From JBBSEZ01 sp038239195 (GTDB lineage: Bacteria > Planctomycetota > Planctomycetia > Gemmatales > Gemmataceae): a stretch of DNA of 28,637 bases. The notes beneath the pieces are model-generated. The model was not told where the DNA came from and ran no database searches. It was given only the letters and a program-made list of their open reading frames with translations. The position numbers and the translations under genes were made by a program. The stretch covers positions 1 to 28,637 of the forward strand of contig JBBSEZ010000070.1 in NCBI GenBank assembly GCA_038239195.1, in the 5' to 3' direction. Each line of letters starts with the position of its first letter. Position 1 is the stretch's first letter. Positions 8,201 through 15,714 of the stretch are shown piece after piece.

Positions 8201-9676
8201 CTTCGGAACGACCGCCTCCAGCAGGCGCTCGCCCCCGCGCTCCGTCTCGGCGCGATCGTGGAACCGGAGGGCGATGGCGTCCGCGTCGAACTGGAGCTGC
8301 CAGGAGGCCCGGACTCGGTCGCGGCGCTGGTTGCCCTCGCGGGCCTCCCAGAGTTGCGCTCGCTCGCGCTCAAACGCGCGGAGGCGATCCCGCAGGCCGC
8401 GGTGGATGCGCTGGCCCGGGGCAAGTCGCTCCGATCGCTGGCGATCCACGCTTCCGACCTCCGCGACGCTGACCTGAAGGCCATCGCTGGCCTCCCTCAC
8501 CTGACGTCGCTGGCCCTGTCGGATTGCCGGGAACTGACCGGCCCGGGGCTCGCCGTCCTCGCGAAACTGTCCCGGCTGGAGGAGCTCTCTCTCGACGAGC
8601 CCTCCCTCGACGCGGCAAGCCTTCGGCCGCTGGTCGGGCTGAAAAAACTTCGATCGCTCCGCCTGCGGTTCGTGCCCGGAGAGGCCGAGGGGCCGGAAGT
8701 CCTGACGCGGTTCCCGGCCTTGACGGAGTTGAGCGTCGGGGGCGGCCTCGACGGCGACGGGCTGGCGAAGCTGAAAGGCATGAAGCGGCTCCGCCGCCTG
8801 GGCCTCGATGGCTGCGACCTCCGCGACGCCGGGCTCGCCCACCTGAGCGGGCTGACGGGCCTGGAAGAGCTCGACGTCTCCCGGACGCAAGCCACCGACG
8901 CGGGGCTGGCCCACCTGAAGGCGCTGACCAACCTGAAGCGCCTGAACCTGTCCGGCAACGAGCTGACGGACGCGGGCCTTGCGCACCTCTCCGCCCTGAC
9001 CAGGCTGACCTCGTTGGAGGTGAACGACCTGGAGAAGTTGACCGGCACGGGCCTGGCGCACCTCCGCGGGGCGAAAGGACTGACCGAACTGCATCTGAGC
9101 TCCACGGGGGCGACCGACGCCGGGCTGGCCGGGCTGAGCGACCTGACCCAGCTCCGCTCCCTGAACCTGCCCGATCGCATCACCGATGCGGGGCTGCTGC
9201 GCCTTGCGAAGCTGACCGCCCTGCGGTCGATCAACCTCGCTGCGCTGAAGCACGTGAAGGGGCCCGGGCTGGCGGGGCTGAACAACGCGACGGCCCTGAA
9301 GGAGCTCGACCTGTCTGGCCTTGCGGTGGCAGACGCCGGCCTGGACGGGATCAAGGGGTGGATGCACTTGGAGGTGCTCGCGCTGCCGAAGGGCATCACC
9401 GACGCCGGCCTCGCCCGGTTGAGCGCGCTGAAACGACTGACGGTCCTCCGGGCCGAGGACGCGGGGATCGCCGACGCCGGCCTGGCGCGCCTGAAGGGAC
9501 TGACGAGCCTGGAAGAGCTCGACCTGAAAGGCACGAAGATCACCGACGCCGGGCTGCGCGAGCTCGAAGGGCTGGTGAACCTCCGCCAGCTAGACGTTCG
9601 AGGCACGGGCGTCACCGAGGCGGGGGCTGCGAAGTTGAAACGGCTACGACCAGACGCTTTCATCAAGCGGTACTGA
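5207..9676 (+). CDS. Giant lipoprotein with WD40 propellers and leucine-rich repeats
   Basis: The predicted product is 1489 residues. It begins with a lipoprotein signal: basic RRR, a hydrophobic stretch, and LAAGC with the lipidated cysteine at C25, so it is probably anchored in the cell envelope facing outward or to the periplasm. Residues about 90-690 and 700-1010 hold many WD40 repeats of the form 'VAFSPDG(K/R)xLA ... LWDxxTGK', enough for two or more propellers. From about residue 1035 to the end come roughly 24-residue leucine-rich repeats of the 'TDAGLAHLKALTNLKRLNLSG' type common in Planctomycetes. Both parts are protein-binding scaffolds; no enzymatic motif is visible. GAGGAG (5193-5198) supports the start. 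The next gene starts after 127 bp and encodes another exported repeat protein. Partners are unknown. Confidence 0.9.
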   Translation: MSLFPIRRRELGWSLAALLALAAGCSRSAPRVGGAEEVAPVAEGLSPPGEKDAPAKALTLGPPAKLREPAPNLAVGQTLGGAFRARLGARTHTFDSVCFTPDGLRLVGNGRGVAVLVWDVRTGAEAHRLPVFASAKESYVGTGHVALSPDGRTLASPGRHFSEVWLWDLPTATVRRRLKVPDYLRGVAFTGDGKTLFTSHSENKVLRWDATTGARKATSGKIADLRLERLLVPSPDGKTVVVGADDGSLVFLDGETLKERKRIRGHQQAIRALALSPNGKTLASVASNDGLLKLWDLEKAVEIKALKGDGRSLSAVAFSPSGNFVAAGGGSVTLWDVKTGAEHDTLYGPHGYIGNLNDLAFSPDGTLLAGAPNSSRGVVVWELSRSLQKRTFPREERQHYVALAPGGGRAASATEKGIELRELASGKVVWSAPGERVSAPAFSVDGSLLAFGKSGNKVALVAAASGAPKETLDLQEANGVSCLAFRPDGKRLAVGGGPWLEVWALDGGRPRRLFSEKQRGTVTALVFDPSGKALAFAAGPTLSRADAQTGRAAWTVPAHEGAIPTVAFSPDGGRILTVSRNGPDRAARLWNAVDGKQVATFRHAERPSEACFASDARTVLTVDEQGTFIAWDAGTGKRLGSRRGGSSFTPPAFTPDRKTFLTEKTKGLRLWETAALTREALVGRTDVVRDPPEAALPPAYAPARAVLKGHRGHPTFCAFSADGKRLVSADERYEVVVWGPTSGKAIKALAVRAGENVHYALSADGKRLAVGCYDATLRLWDLETGKQERRLKGHEGFVRCVAFSPDGRWVASGTGGVFTTELFLWDARTGALVKKLARGGSLIDSLIFSPDSKLLVVGSYHDGVRLFEVATGAERPKLEHTEEVTCVAVSPDGTLVAAGGGFSTFGLKDVAVWDLKSGKRRHLLTVDSPNIRAVAFSADGLLAVAAGGVVSLWDTKTGKLVRTFGGNGPLAFSPDGKVLAVERGTFPGAWLELLDVAALRNDRLQQALAPALRLGAIVEPEGDGVRVELELPGGPDSVAALVALAGLPELRSLALKRAEAIPQAAVDALARGKSLRSLAIHASDLRDADLKAIAGLPHLTSLALSDCRELTGPGLAVLAKLSRLEELSLDEPSLDAASLRPLVGLKKLRSLRLRFVPGEAEGPEVLTRFPALTELSVGGGLDGDGLAKLKGMKRLRRLGLDGCDLRDAGLAHLSGLTGLEELDVSRTQATDAGLAHLKALTNLKRLNLSGNELTDAGLAHLSALTRLTSLEVNDLEKLTGTGLAHLRGAKGLTELHLSSTGATDAGLAGLSDLTQLRSLNLPDRITDAGLLRLAKLTALRSINLAALKHVKGPGLAGLNNATALKELDLSGLAVADAGLDGIKGWMHLEVLALPKGITDAGLARLSALKRLTVLRAEDAGIADAGLARLKGLTSLEELDLKGTKITDAGLRELEGLVNLRQLDVRGTGVTEAGAAKLKRLRPDAFIKRY

Positions 9677-9803
9677 TTCGCGCTCCGAGGACGCGGCCTG
9701 GCGAGATTTCACTACGTAGCCTCCCTCGCCGCTTGCTATGCTGGGCGCTTCGCCTCTTCGCGCTGTCGAACCCTCGAACGCTCAGCGAAAGGCGTCGAGC
9801 CCC

Positions 9804-12419
9804 ATGAGCCCGTTCCGCCTCCTCCTGCTCGCTTTGGCCCTGTCGCTGGCAGTGGCCCCGGTGCGTGCGGCCGCGCCCGGTGTTCCGCCTCGCGCCGCGC
9901 CGCTCTACGAAGGCAAGCCCCTGCGGCACTGGCTCGGCGAGCTCCAGGCCAAGGACGTGCTGGCGCGCGACGAGGCCATCGAGGTGCTGGCCGATGCCGG
10001 CCCCGTCGCCCGGCAGGCGGTGCCGGCCCTGGAGGAGCTACTGCGGGCCGGCCCGCCCGACGCCCGACGCCGCGCCGCCCTGGCCCTGTGGCGCATCGAC
10101 GGGCGCACGGGCCCGGCCGTGGCGGCCCTCGCCGAGGAGCTGCGCGCCCCGGGGCCCCTGGCGCGGGGACAGGCGCTACAGGCGTTGCTCCAGATGGGCC
10201 CGGCGGCCGCGCCCGCCGCCTCGGCCGTGCTCGAGCTCGTGGACGATCTCGACTTCCCGCCCTTCACCCGCTTCCGGGCCGTCGCCGCCCTCCGCGTCAT
10301 GGGCCCCGCCGCCGCGCCCGCTTTCCGGGAGGCCCTCGCCGACAAGGCCGTGCGCCGGCGCCGCAACGCCGTGACCGCCCTGGCCGAGCTGGGGCCGCGT
10401 GCCGAGGAGATGGTCCCCGCGCTCAGCGGGCGCCTGAAGGACGACGACCAGCGCGTCCGGGTTGGGGCAGCCCGAGCCCTGTGGCTGGTGGGCCAGACCA
10501 CCGACGCGGTGATGGTGCCGCTCCTGTGGGCCGCTCGGCACGGGGACGCCGTCCAGCGGCACGAGGTGTTCCAACTGGTGATTTCCGACGAACGGCGCCC
10601 GCGGGCGGCGCTGCCGCTGCTGCGCGAGTCCCTCAAGTACGAGAACGCGGTCCTGCAGGTAGGGGCGGCCGACGCGCTCTGGGCGATCGAGGGACGTGCC
10701 GACGAGGTCCGGCCTGTCTATCTGGCGGCGCTGCGCGAGAATCGCCCGAACGAGTGGCCGGCCGCCGCCCGGGGGCTGGGCCGCCTCGGCCCGGCGGCGA
10801 AGGAGGCGGCACCGCGCCTGGTCCAGATGCTGCGCTCCGTAAAAGGCCCCGTCGTCGCGGAACTGTCCGAGCCCCTCGGCCGGATCGGCACGGCTGCCCT
10901 GCCGCCCCTGTGCGACCTCCTCCGCGACGAGACCGCGCCCGCCAGCGCCCGCCAACCGGCCATCGATGCGCTGGGCAGGATGGGCCCAGACGCCGTGCCG
11001 CTTCTGGCGCCGTTGCTGGCCCACGCCACACCGCGCGTTCGGGCCGCCGGCTGCGAGGCCCTGGGCGGGATCGGCCCGGCCGGCGCCGCGGCCAGTGCGC
11101 CCCTTCTCCTGGCCCGGCTCCAGGACGACGACCCGGCCGTGCGCCGGGCAGCGCGCGTGGCCCTGGGCCGGCTGGGGGCGGGAGGCCGCTCGGCCCTGCC
11201 CCGCCTGATCGAAACGGCGGGGGACCGCGACGTGGCCGTCCGCCTCGACAGCCTGGAGGCGCTGGGCCAGCTCGAGGCCGCACCGCGCGCCGTCCTTCCC
11301 GTCGCCTTGGCGGCGCTGAAAGACGAGGACGCCCGCGTGCGCGTGCGCGGGCTCGAACTGCTGTGGCAGGTCGAGCGCCATCACAAGCAACTCGGGCCTT
11401 CGCTGGCGGCGCTCCTCGGAAGCCCGGACACGCGCTCGCCCGCGCTCCAACTCGTCCGGCGCATGGGGGCCGATGCGGAGCAGGCGGTCCCGGCCCTGGT
11501 CCGCCTGCTCGACGACAAAGACCCGACGGTGCGCCGCGAGGCCGGGAAGGCCCTCGGCCACGTTGCCTGGTCGGCGGAGGGAAAGGTGTCCGGGCGCGAC
11601 GCGGCAATCCTCGCCCTGCTGGCGGCCCTGAAGCAGAAAGACGACAACCTGCGTGGAGAGGCGGTCTACGCATTGCGGTGGTTGCGTGCCCCGAAGAAGG
11701 ACGTGGTCCCTCCCCTCGTCGAGGTGCTAAAGGAGGCCGGCCCCGCGAGCCGCGATGCTGTCCTCCACTACCTTGCCGAGATCGGGCCCGAAGGGGCGGC
11801 GGCCGTCCCGGGGCTGTGCGAGCTCCTGAAGGCGCCCGATCCGTTCGTCCGGTTGCGCGCTGCCGAGGTGCTGGGGCGGATCGACCCGCGGCGGGGCCGG
11901 CGCGAGGGCGCCCCGGTCGCCCGCGCGCTCCTGAACGCTCCCCACGTTCGCCTGCACGCGGCTCGAGCGCTGTGGGCCCTGGAGCCGGACGACAAGGAGG
12001 CCCGGGCCGCCCTCCTGGCCGGGCTGCGCGATCGGTTCGCCGCGATCCGGCTGCTCGCCTGCGACCTGCTCGGAACGCTCGGCCCAGACGCGCGGGCAGC
12101 CGTCCCTCACCTGCGCAAGGCCCTGCGCGACCCGGACGCTCGCGTTCGCATCGCCGCCGCCGAGCCCCTGGCCCGCATCGCGGGCGACCGGCGGGCGTCG
12201 ATCGACGTGCTGGTCGAGGTCGTGGCGCAACCGGGGCCTCTGCCCGTCCGCCTGCGCGCTGCCGGCGCCCTGGGCGGCATGGGCCCGGCGGCCAAGGCCG
12301 CCTTGCCCGCGCTGCGCAAGGCGCAGTCCGACCGGGAGCCCCGGCTCCGCCCTGCTGCCCGCCAGGCCGTGCGCCTGATCGCCCCGGAAGAAGCCCGCGA
12401 GGCGCCCGAGAAACGGTGA
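9804..12419 (+). CDS. Exported HEAT-repeat protein
   Basis: This 871-residue protein is built almost wholly of HEAT (PBS-lyase-like) repeats of about 35-40 residues, with the signature 'A(A/V)PALxxLLxDxDxxVRxxAAxALGxxG' recurring from about residue 40 to 860. Such alpha-solenoids bind other proteins. The start is placed at ATG 9804 because it begins a clean signal peptide, with hydrophobic residues 6-18 and an Ala-x-Ala-type cleavage region at VRAAA (20-24). An open frame extends to ATG 9738, but that would put 22 polar residues before the signal. An AAAGG (9788-9792) is a distant ribosome binding site. It ends four bases before the next gene, so the two are probably translated together, and both have similar signal peptides ending in APVRAAAP. 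No catalytic residues are seen. Confidence 0.85.
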   Translation: MSPFRLLLLALALSLAVAPVRAAAPGVPPRAAPLYEGKPLRHWLGELQAKDVLARDEAIEVLADAGPVARQAVPALEELLRAGPPDARRRAALALWRIDGRTGPAVAALAEELRAPGPLARGQALQALLQMGPAAAPAASAVLELVDDLDFPPFTRFRAVAALRVMGPAAAPAFREALADKAVRRRRNAVTALAELGPRAEEMVPALSGRLKDDDQRVRVGAARALWLVGQTTDAVMVPLLWAARHGDAVQRHEVFQLVISDERRPRAALPLLRESLKYENAVLQVGAADALWAIEGRADEVRPVYLAALRENRPNEWPAAARGLGRLGPAAKEAAPRLVQMLRSVKGPVVAELSEPLGRIGTAALPPLCDLLRDETAPASARQPAIDALGRMGPDAVPLLAPLLAHATPRVRAAGCEALGGIGPAGAAASAPLLLARLQDDDPAVRRAARVALGRLGAGGRSALPRLIETAGDRDVAVRLDSLEALGQLEAAPRAVLPVALAALKDEDARVRVRGLELLWQVERHHKQLGPSLAALLGSPDTRSPALQLVRRMGADAEQAVPALVRLLDDKDPTVRREAGKALGHVAWSAEGKVSGRDAAILALLAALKQKDDNLRGEAVYALRWLRAPKKDVVPPLVEVLKEAGPASRDAVLHYLAEIGPEGAAAVPGLCELLKAPDPFVRLRAAEVLGRIDPRRGRREGAPVARALLNAPHVRLHAARALWALEPDDKEARAALLAGLRDRFAAIRLLACDLLGTLGPDARAAVPHLRKALRDPDARVRIAAAEPLARIAGDRRASIDVLVEVVAQPGPLPVRLRAAGALGGMGPAAKAALPALRKAQSDREPRLRPAARQAVRLIAPEEAREAPEKR

Positions 12420-12423
12420 CCCC

Positions 12424-14928
12424 ATGATCCCACTCCGTCGCAGGCTCCCCGTCCTCTTCCTCGCCCTGTCCGTGGCGCTGGGCCGAGCCCCCGTCCGCGC
12501 CGCGGCGCCTCCCGACAATCCTCTCCCCGTCGGGGCGAGGTGCCTCCTGGGCACGCGGGCCTTGCGCCACGACGGGCCCGTCACCGCCGTCGCGTTCCTG
12601 CCGAACGGCGACGTGCGCAGCGCCAGCCGCGACGGCACGCTGCGCACCTGGAGGACGGCCACCGGGCGCCAGTTGAGCCGGCGGCCGTTCGAGGGCGCCG
12701 AGGCCGTGGTTGCCGGGCTCGCCCGCGGCGGCACGATGCTGGTGTTGGGCAAGCCCAATGGCGCCGTCTACCTCGTGGATGCGGCGACCGCCAGGAGGCC
12801 CGCCCCGCTGCTGGCACCTGCCGGGCTGGTGGGCCTGGCCCTGTCGCCGGACGGTGCCACGCTGATTTCCGTCAATCAGGATCGCAAAATGCTGGCGTGG
12901 GACGTGGCCTCGCGCAAAGAGCTCCGCCGCTACGACGCCGCGCCCGTGGCGGGCGACGTGGCCTTCGCGCCCGACGGCAAGCATTTCGCCTGGAGCGGGG
13001 AGGGCTCGTCGGCGCACCTGACGGACGTCCTTTCCGGCAAGGAAGTGCGCTCGTTCCTGCTGCCACCCGGCGAGAGAGGACGGAATAGCGCCCCTCAGCG
13101 GGGAAACATCGGGACGGGGACGCGAGCGCCGCTCGCCTTCTCGCCGGACGGCAAGCTGCTGGCCGCCACGGCCGGGGGCGCGTCGGCCCACGTGTGGGAC
13201 GCCCGGACGGGCAAGCATCGCGCCCGGCTGAACGTCGAGGGGGCCTTCGCCTTCGAGGGAACGGTTCGCTGCCTGGCGTTCGCGCCGGGCGGCCGATTCC
13301 TGGCCGCGGGATGCAAGGATGGGAGCGTGCGCCTCTGGGGCCTGGCGACGGGCAAGGAGCTCCGCCGACTGGAGGGGGCGTCGGGGCCCATCCACTCGCT
13401 CGCCTTCTCCCCCGATGGGAAGTCGATCCTGGCGGCGGGGCAGGACCACACCGTACACTTGTGGGGCCTCGCCGGCGAGCGCGAACTCCACCGCGGGGAG
13501 GGGCACGTGGGGGCCATCGAGGCGCTCCATTTTTTGCCCAACGGCCGGCGGCTGGTTTCGGCCGGGAGCGACGGCGCCGTGCGGCTCTGGGACACGACCT
13601 CGGGCCGCCACCTGGGGCTCCTGGCGGAGCACCCCAGCGCCGTGACCGCTCTGACCGTGACCCGGGAACCTGCGGTTTTGTCGATGAGCTTCACGAGCGG
13701 TGCCATCCTCGTCTGGCACCCGGACACGGGCCGGGAGCGGCGACGAACGGGAAGGACCTTCGGCGGCAGTTGCCCCATGCTGTTCACGCCCGACGGCGGT
13801 AGCCTGGTCCTCGGCTTCGGCGGCACCGTCTCCTTGACCGACACGACGTCGGCGAAAGAGCTCCGCAAACTGGACGTGCCCCGAGAAGGGTGGATCGTCG
13901 GGCTGTGCGTTTCGCCGGACGGGCGGCGGTTGGCCACGGCAGAGAAAAGCCTGGGGCTCCCCGGCGGGCCCCGCTCGGTCCGCGTCTGGGACCTGGTCTC
14001 GGGAAAGCTGGTGGGCCGGGTGGCGAGCGGCGCCTCGGCGGACGGCCCCGCGACGTTGGCATTCGCGCCGGACGGGAGGACGCTCGCTTGCCTGGACGGC
14101 GGGGCAAGGGTGTGGGAGACCGCCACGGGCGTGGAGCGCGCCCGCTTCCTCCACCCGGAGAAAGCGCCCGAGACGGCGCTGGCCTACTCGCCCGACGGCC
14201 GGTTGCTGGCCGTGGCGAGCGCCGGTCCAGGGTTGGGTGAGGGGGCGATCCGTTTCCTGGACGCGACGACGGGACAACTCCGGGGCCAGGCCCAAGGCCG
14301 ATGGGGCCCCGTCCGGGCGCTGGCGTTCTCCGACGACGGTAAGTCGCTGGCCTCGGGCGGGGCCGACAGCACGATCCTCGTCTGGGACGTGGCGCGCCTG
14401 GTGGGGAAGCGCCCGCCGCCGACTCGCTTCTCGGCGAAGGACCTGGACGCCTGCTGGCGGGACCTGGGGGGCGCCGACGGCAGGCGGGCCCACCGCGCCA
14501 TCCGGTCGCTGGCGGTCCGGCCTGCTCAATCGGTGCCCCTGCTCGCGGATCGGCTCAAGGCGCCGGCGGGGCCAGCGCGGCTGGCGCGCCTTCTGCGCGA
14601 CCTGGACGACGATGAATTCGAGGTGCGCGAGAGCGCGAGCCGCGAGCTGGGCGACCTGGGGCCAGCGATCGAGGGCTTTCTGAAGAACGCCCTGGCCGAG
14701 ACGAAGTCCCTCGAACCTCAGCGCCGGCTGAAGGCCTTGCTCGATCGGCCCAAAACGCAGCCCGGCGTGCTGGAGCAGGCTCGCTTCCTGCGCGCCATCG
14801 AGGTGCTCGAACAGGCCGGCACGCCCGAGGCGCGGAAAGCGTTGCGGCGGCTGGCCGAGGGGGACGCCGCCGCCCTGTTGAAGCAGGAGGCGAGGTCCAG
14901 CCTCGATCGTCTGGGGGAACGGCCCTGA
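12424..14928 (+). CDS. Exported WD40 protein with C-terminal helical domain
   Basis: The product is 834 residues. A signal peptide (residues 1-26; hydrophobic LPVLFLALSVAL, cleavage near VRAAA) directs export. WD40 repeats fill about residues 40-665, with repeated 'LAFSPDGKxLAxxxxDxxVxLWDxxTGKE' units that should form two propellers. From about 669 a helical domain begins (SAKDLDACWRDLGG), followed by 'LLRDLDDDEFEVRESASRELGDLG', a HEAT-like repeat. This propeller-plus-helical-tail layout is one I recall from Gemmata-type genomes, where it lacks an assigned role. It starts four bases after the HEAT protein gene and has only a weak ribosome binding site, consistent with translational coupling. 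No enzymatic motif is visible. Confidence 0.87.
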   Translation: MIPLRRRLPVLFLALSVALGRAPVRAAAPPDNPLPVGARCLLGTRALRHDGPVTAVAFLPNGDVRSASRDGTLRTWRTATGRQLSRRPFEGAEAVVAGLARGGTMLVLGKPNGAVYLVDAATARRPAPLLAPAGLVGLALSPDGATLISVNQDRKMLAWDVASRKELRRYDAAPVAGDVAFAPDGKHFAWSGEGSSAHLTDVLSGKEVRSFLLPPGERGRNSAPQRGNIGTGTRAPLAFSPDGKLLAATAGGASAHVWDARTGKHRARLNVEGAFAFEGTVRCLAFAPGGRFLAAGCKDGSVRLWGLATGKELRRLEGASGPIHSLAFSPDGKSILAAGQDHTVHLWGLAGERELHRGEGHVGAIEALHFLPNGRRLVSAGSDGAVRLWDTTSGRHLGLLAEHPSAVTALTVTREPAVLSMSFTSGAILVWHPDTGRERRRTGRTFGGSCPMLFTPDGGSLVLGFGGTVSLTDTTSAKELRKLDVPREGWIVGLCVSPDGRRLATAEKSLGLPGGPRSVRVWDLVSGKLVGRVASGASADGPATLAFAPDGRTLACLDGGARVWETATGVERARFLHPEKAPETALAYSPDGRLLAVASAGPGLGEGAIRFLDATTGQLRGQAQGRWGPVRALAFSDDGKSLASGGADSTILVWDVARLVGKRPPPTRFSAKDLDACWRDLGGADGRRAHRAIRSLAVRPAQSVPLLADRLKAPAGPARLARLLRDLDDDEFEVRESASRELGDLGPAIEGFLKNALAETKSLEPQRRLKALLDRPKTQPGVLEQARFLRAIEVLEQAGTPEARKALRRLAEGDAAALLKQEARSSLDRLGERP

Positions 14929-14969
14929 CTCGCGTGTCCGCACGTCCCTGCGAGAATGCCCGCACGCGC

Positions 14970-14998
14970 TTGCCATTGGCCCTACCTCCCGCGACAAT
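14970..14998 (+). promoter_or_regulatory. Putative promoter of the urease genes
   Basis: TTGCCA (14970-14975) and GACAAT (14993-14998) are separated by 17 bp, matching the sigma70 consensus at five and four of six positions. The pair lies 35 bp upstream of ureA in the 105-bp gap after the WD40 gene. A nitrogen- or nickel-responsive operator is not evident. Confidence 0.4.
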
Positions 14999-15033
14999 GC
15001 TCCTAAACCGGCTCGGCCCCGAGGCGCCACCCC

Positions 15034-15336
15034 ATGCACCTGACTCCGCAAGAGCGCGACAAGCTGTTGCTCCACGTCGCCGGCGAGCTCGCCAAGGCGC
15101 GGCGGGCGCGAGGCCTCAAGCTCAACTGCCCCGAGGCCATCGCCCTCATCGCCTGCCACCTCCTCGAGCTGGCTCGCGACGGCAAGAGCGTCGCCGAGAT
15201 CATGAGCGTCGGCCGCACCGTCCTCTCGCGCGACGACGTCATGGACGGCGTCAGCGAGATGGTCCACGAAGTGCAGGTCGAGGCGACCTTCCCCGATGGA
15301 ACGAAGCTCGTGACCGTTCACAACCCGATCCCCTGA
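15034..15336 (+). CDS. ureA: Urease gamma subunit
   Basis: The 100-residue product is the small gamma subunit of urease, which hydrolyses urea to ammonia and carbamate in the cytoplasm. It has the normal length and the typical sequence from start to end: MHLTPQERDKLLLHVAGELA, LNCPEAIALIACHLLELARDGKSV, MSVGRTVLSRDDVMDGV, and the terminal TKLVTVHNPIP. GAGG at 15021-15024 lies nine bases before ATG 15034. It is the first of three structural genes in the usual order A-B-C, with ureB beginning 18 bp downstream. The gamma subunit packs against alpha and beta in the (abc)3 trimer and carries no metal ligand. Confidence 0.97.
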   Translation: MHLTPQERDKLLLHVAGELAKARRARGLKLNCPEAIALIACHLLELARDGKSVAEIMSVGRTVLSRDDVMDGVSEMVHEVQVEATFPDGTKLVTVHNPIP

Positions 15337-15354
15337 TTCCCTTGCGAGGCCCCG

Positions 15355-15714
15355 ATGGTTCCCGGTGAATTGCTGATCGACGGGGCCCCCCTCGAGCTCA
15401 ACGCGGGCCGGCCCACCGCCACCCTCTCCGTCAACAACACCGGCGATCGGCCCGTGCAGGTCGGCAGCCACTTCCACTTCTTCGAGGTCAATCGCGCCCT
15501 GGTATTCGACCGCGCCGCCGCCTACGGCATGCGCCTCGACCTGCCGGCCGGCACGGCGGCGCGCTTCGAGCCCGGCGAGGTCCGGGACGTCCGCCTCGTC
15601 GCCCTCGGCGGGCTGCGCATCGCCCACGGCGGCAGCGGCCTCGTTTCCGGGCCGCTCGACGAGCCCGGCCAGCGCGAGGCGAGCCTCCAGCGCCTCCACG
15701 AAAGGAAACCATGA
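15355..15714 (+). CDS. ureB: Urease beta subunit
   Basis: The 119-residue product is the urease beta subunit. It shows the family's opening PGELLIDGAPLELNAGRPTA, the core NTGDRPVQVGSHFHFFEVNRAL, then FDRAAAYGMRLDLPAGTAARFEPGE and the VALGG end of the conserved part. Its C-terminal tail (about residues 90-119) is divergent, as in many UreB proteins. GAGG (15346-15349) lies five bases before ATG 15355. The stop codon overlaps the ureC start as ATGA, so translation of beta and alpha is probably coupled. It works only with UreA and UreC in the enzyme and has no catalytic role of its own. Confidence 0.96.
   Translation: MVPGELLIDGAPLELNAGRPTATLSVNNTGDRPVQVGSHFHFFEVNRALVFDRAAAYGMRLDLPAGTAARFEPGEVRDVRLVALGGLRIAHGGSGLVSGPLDEPGQREASLQRLHERKP

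Noticed and set aside
8800..9660. Repetitive DNA resembling a tandem-repeat or CRISPR-like array
   Set aside because: The periodicity of about 72 bp is that of coding leucine-rich repeats in an intact frame. There are no identical repeats with unique spacers.
10088..12427. Long + strand open frame overlapping the HEAT gene
   Set aside because: It is Arg/Pro/Gly-rich out-of-frame translation of a GC-rich gene. The HEAT repeats in the other frame are unmistakable.
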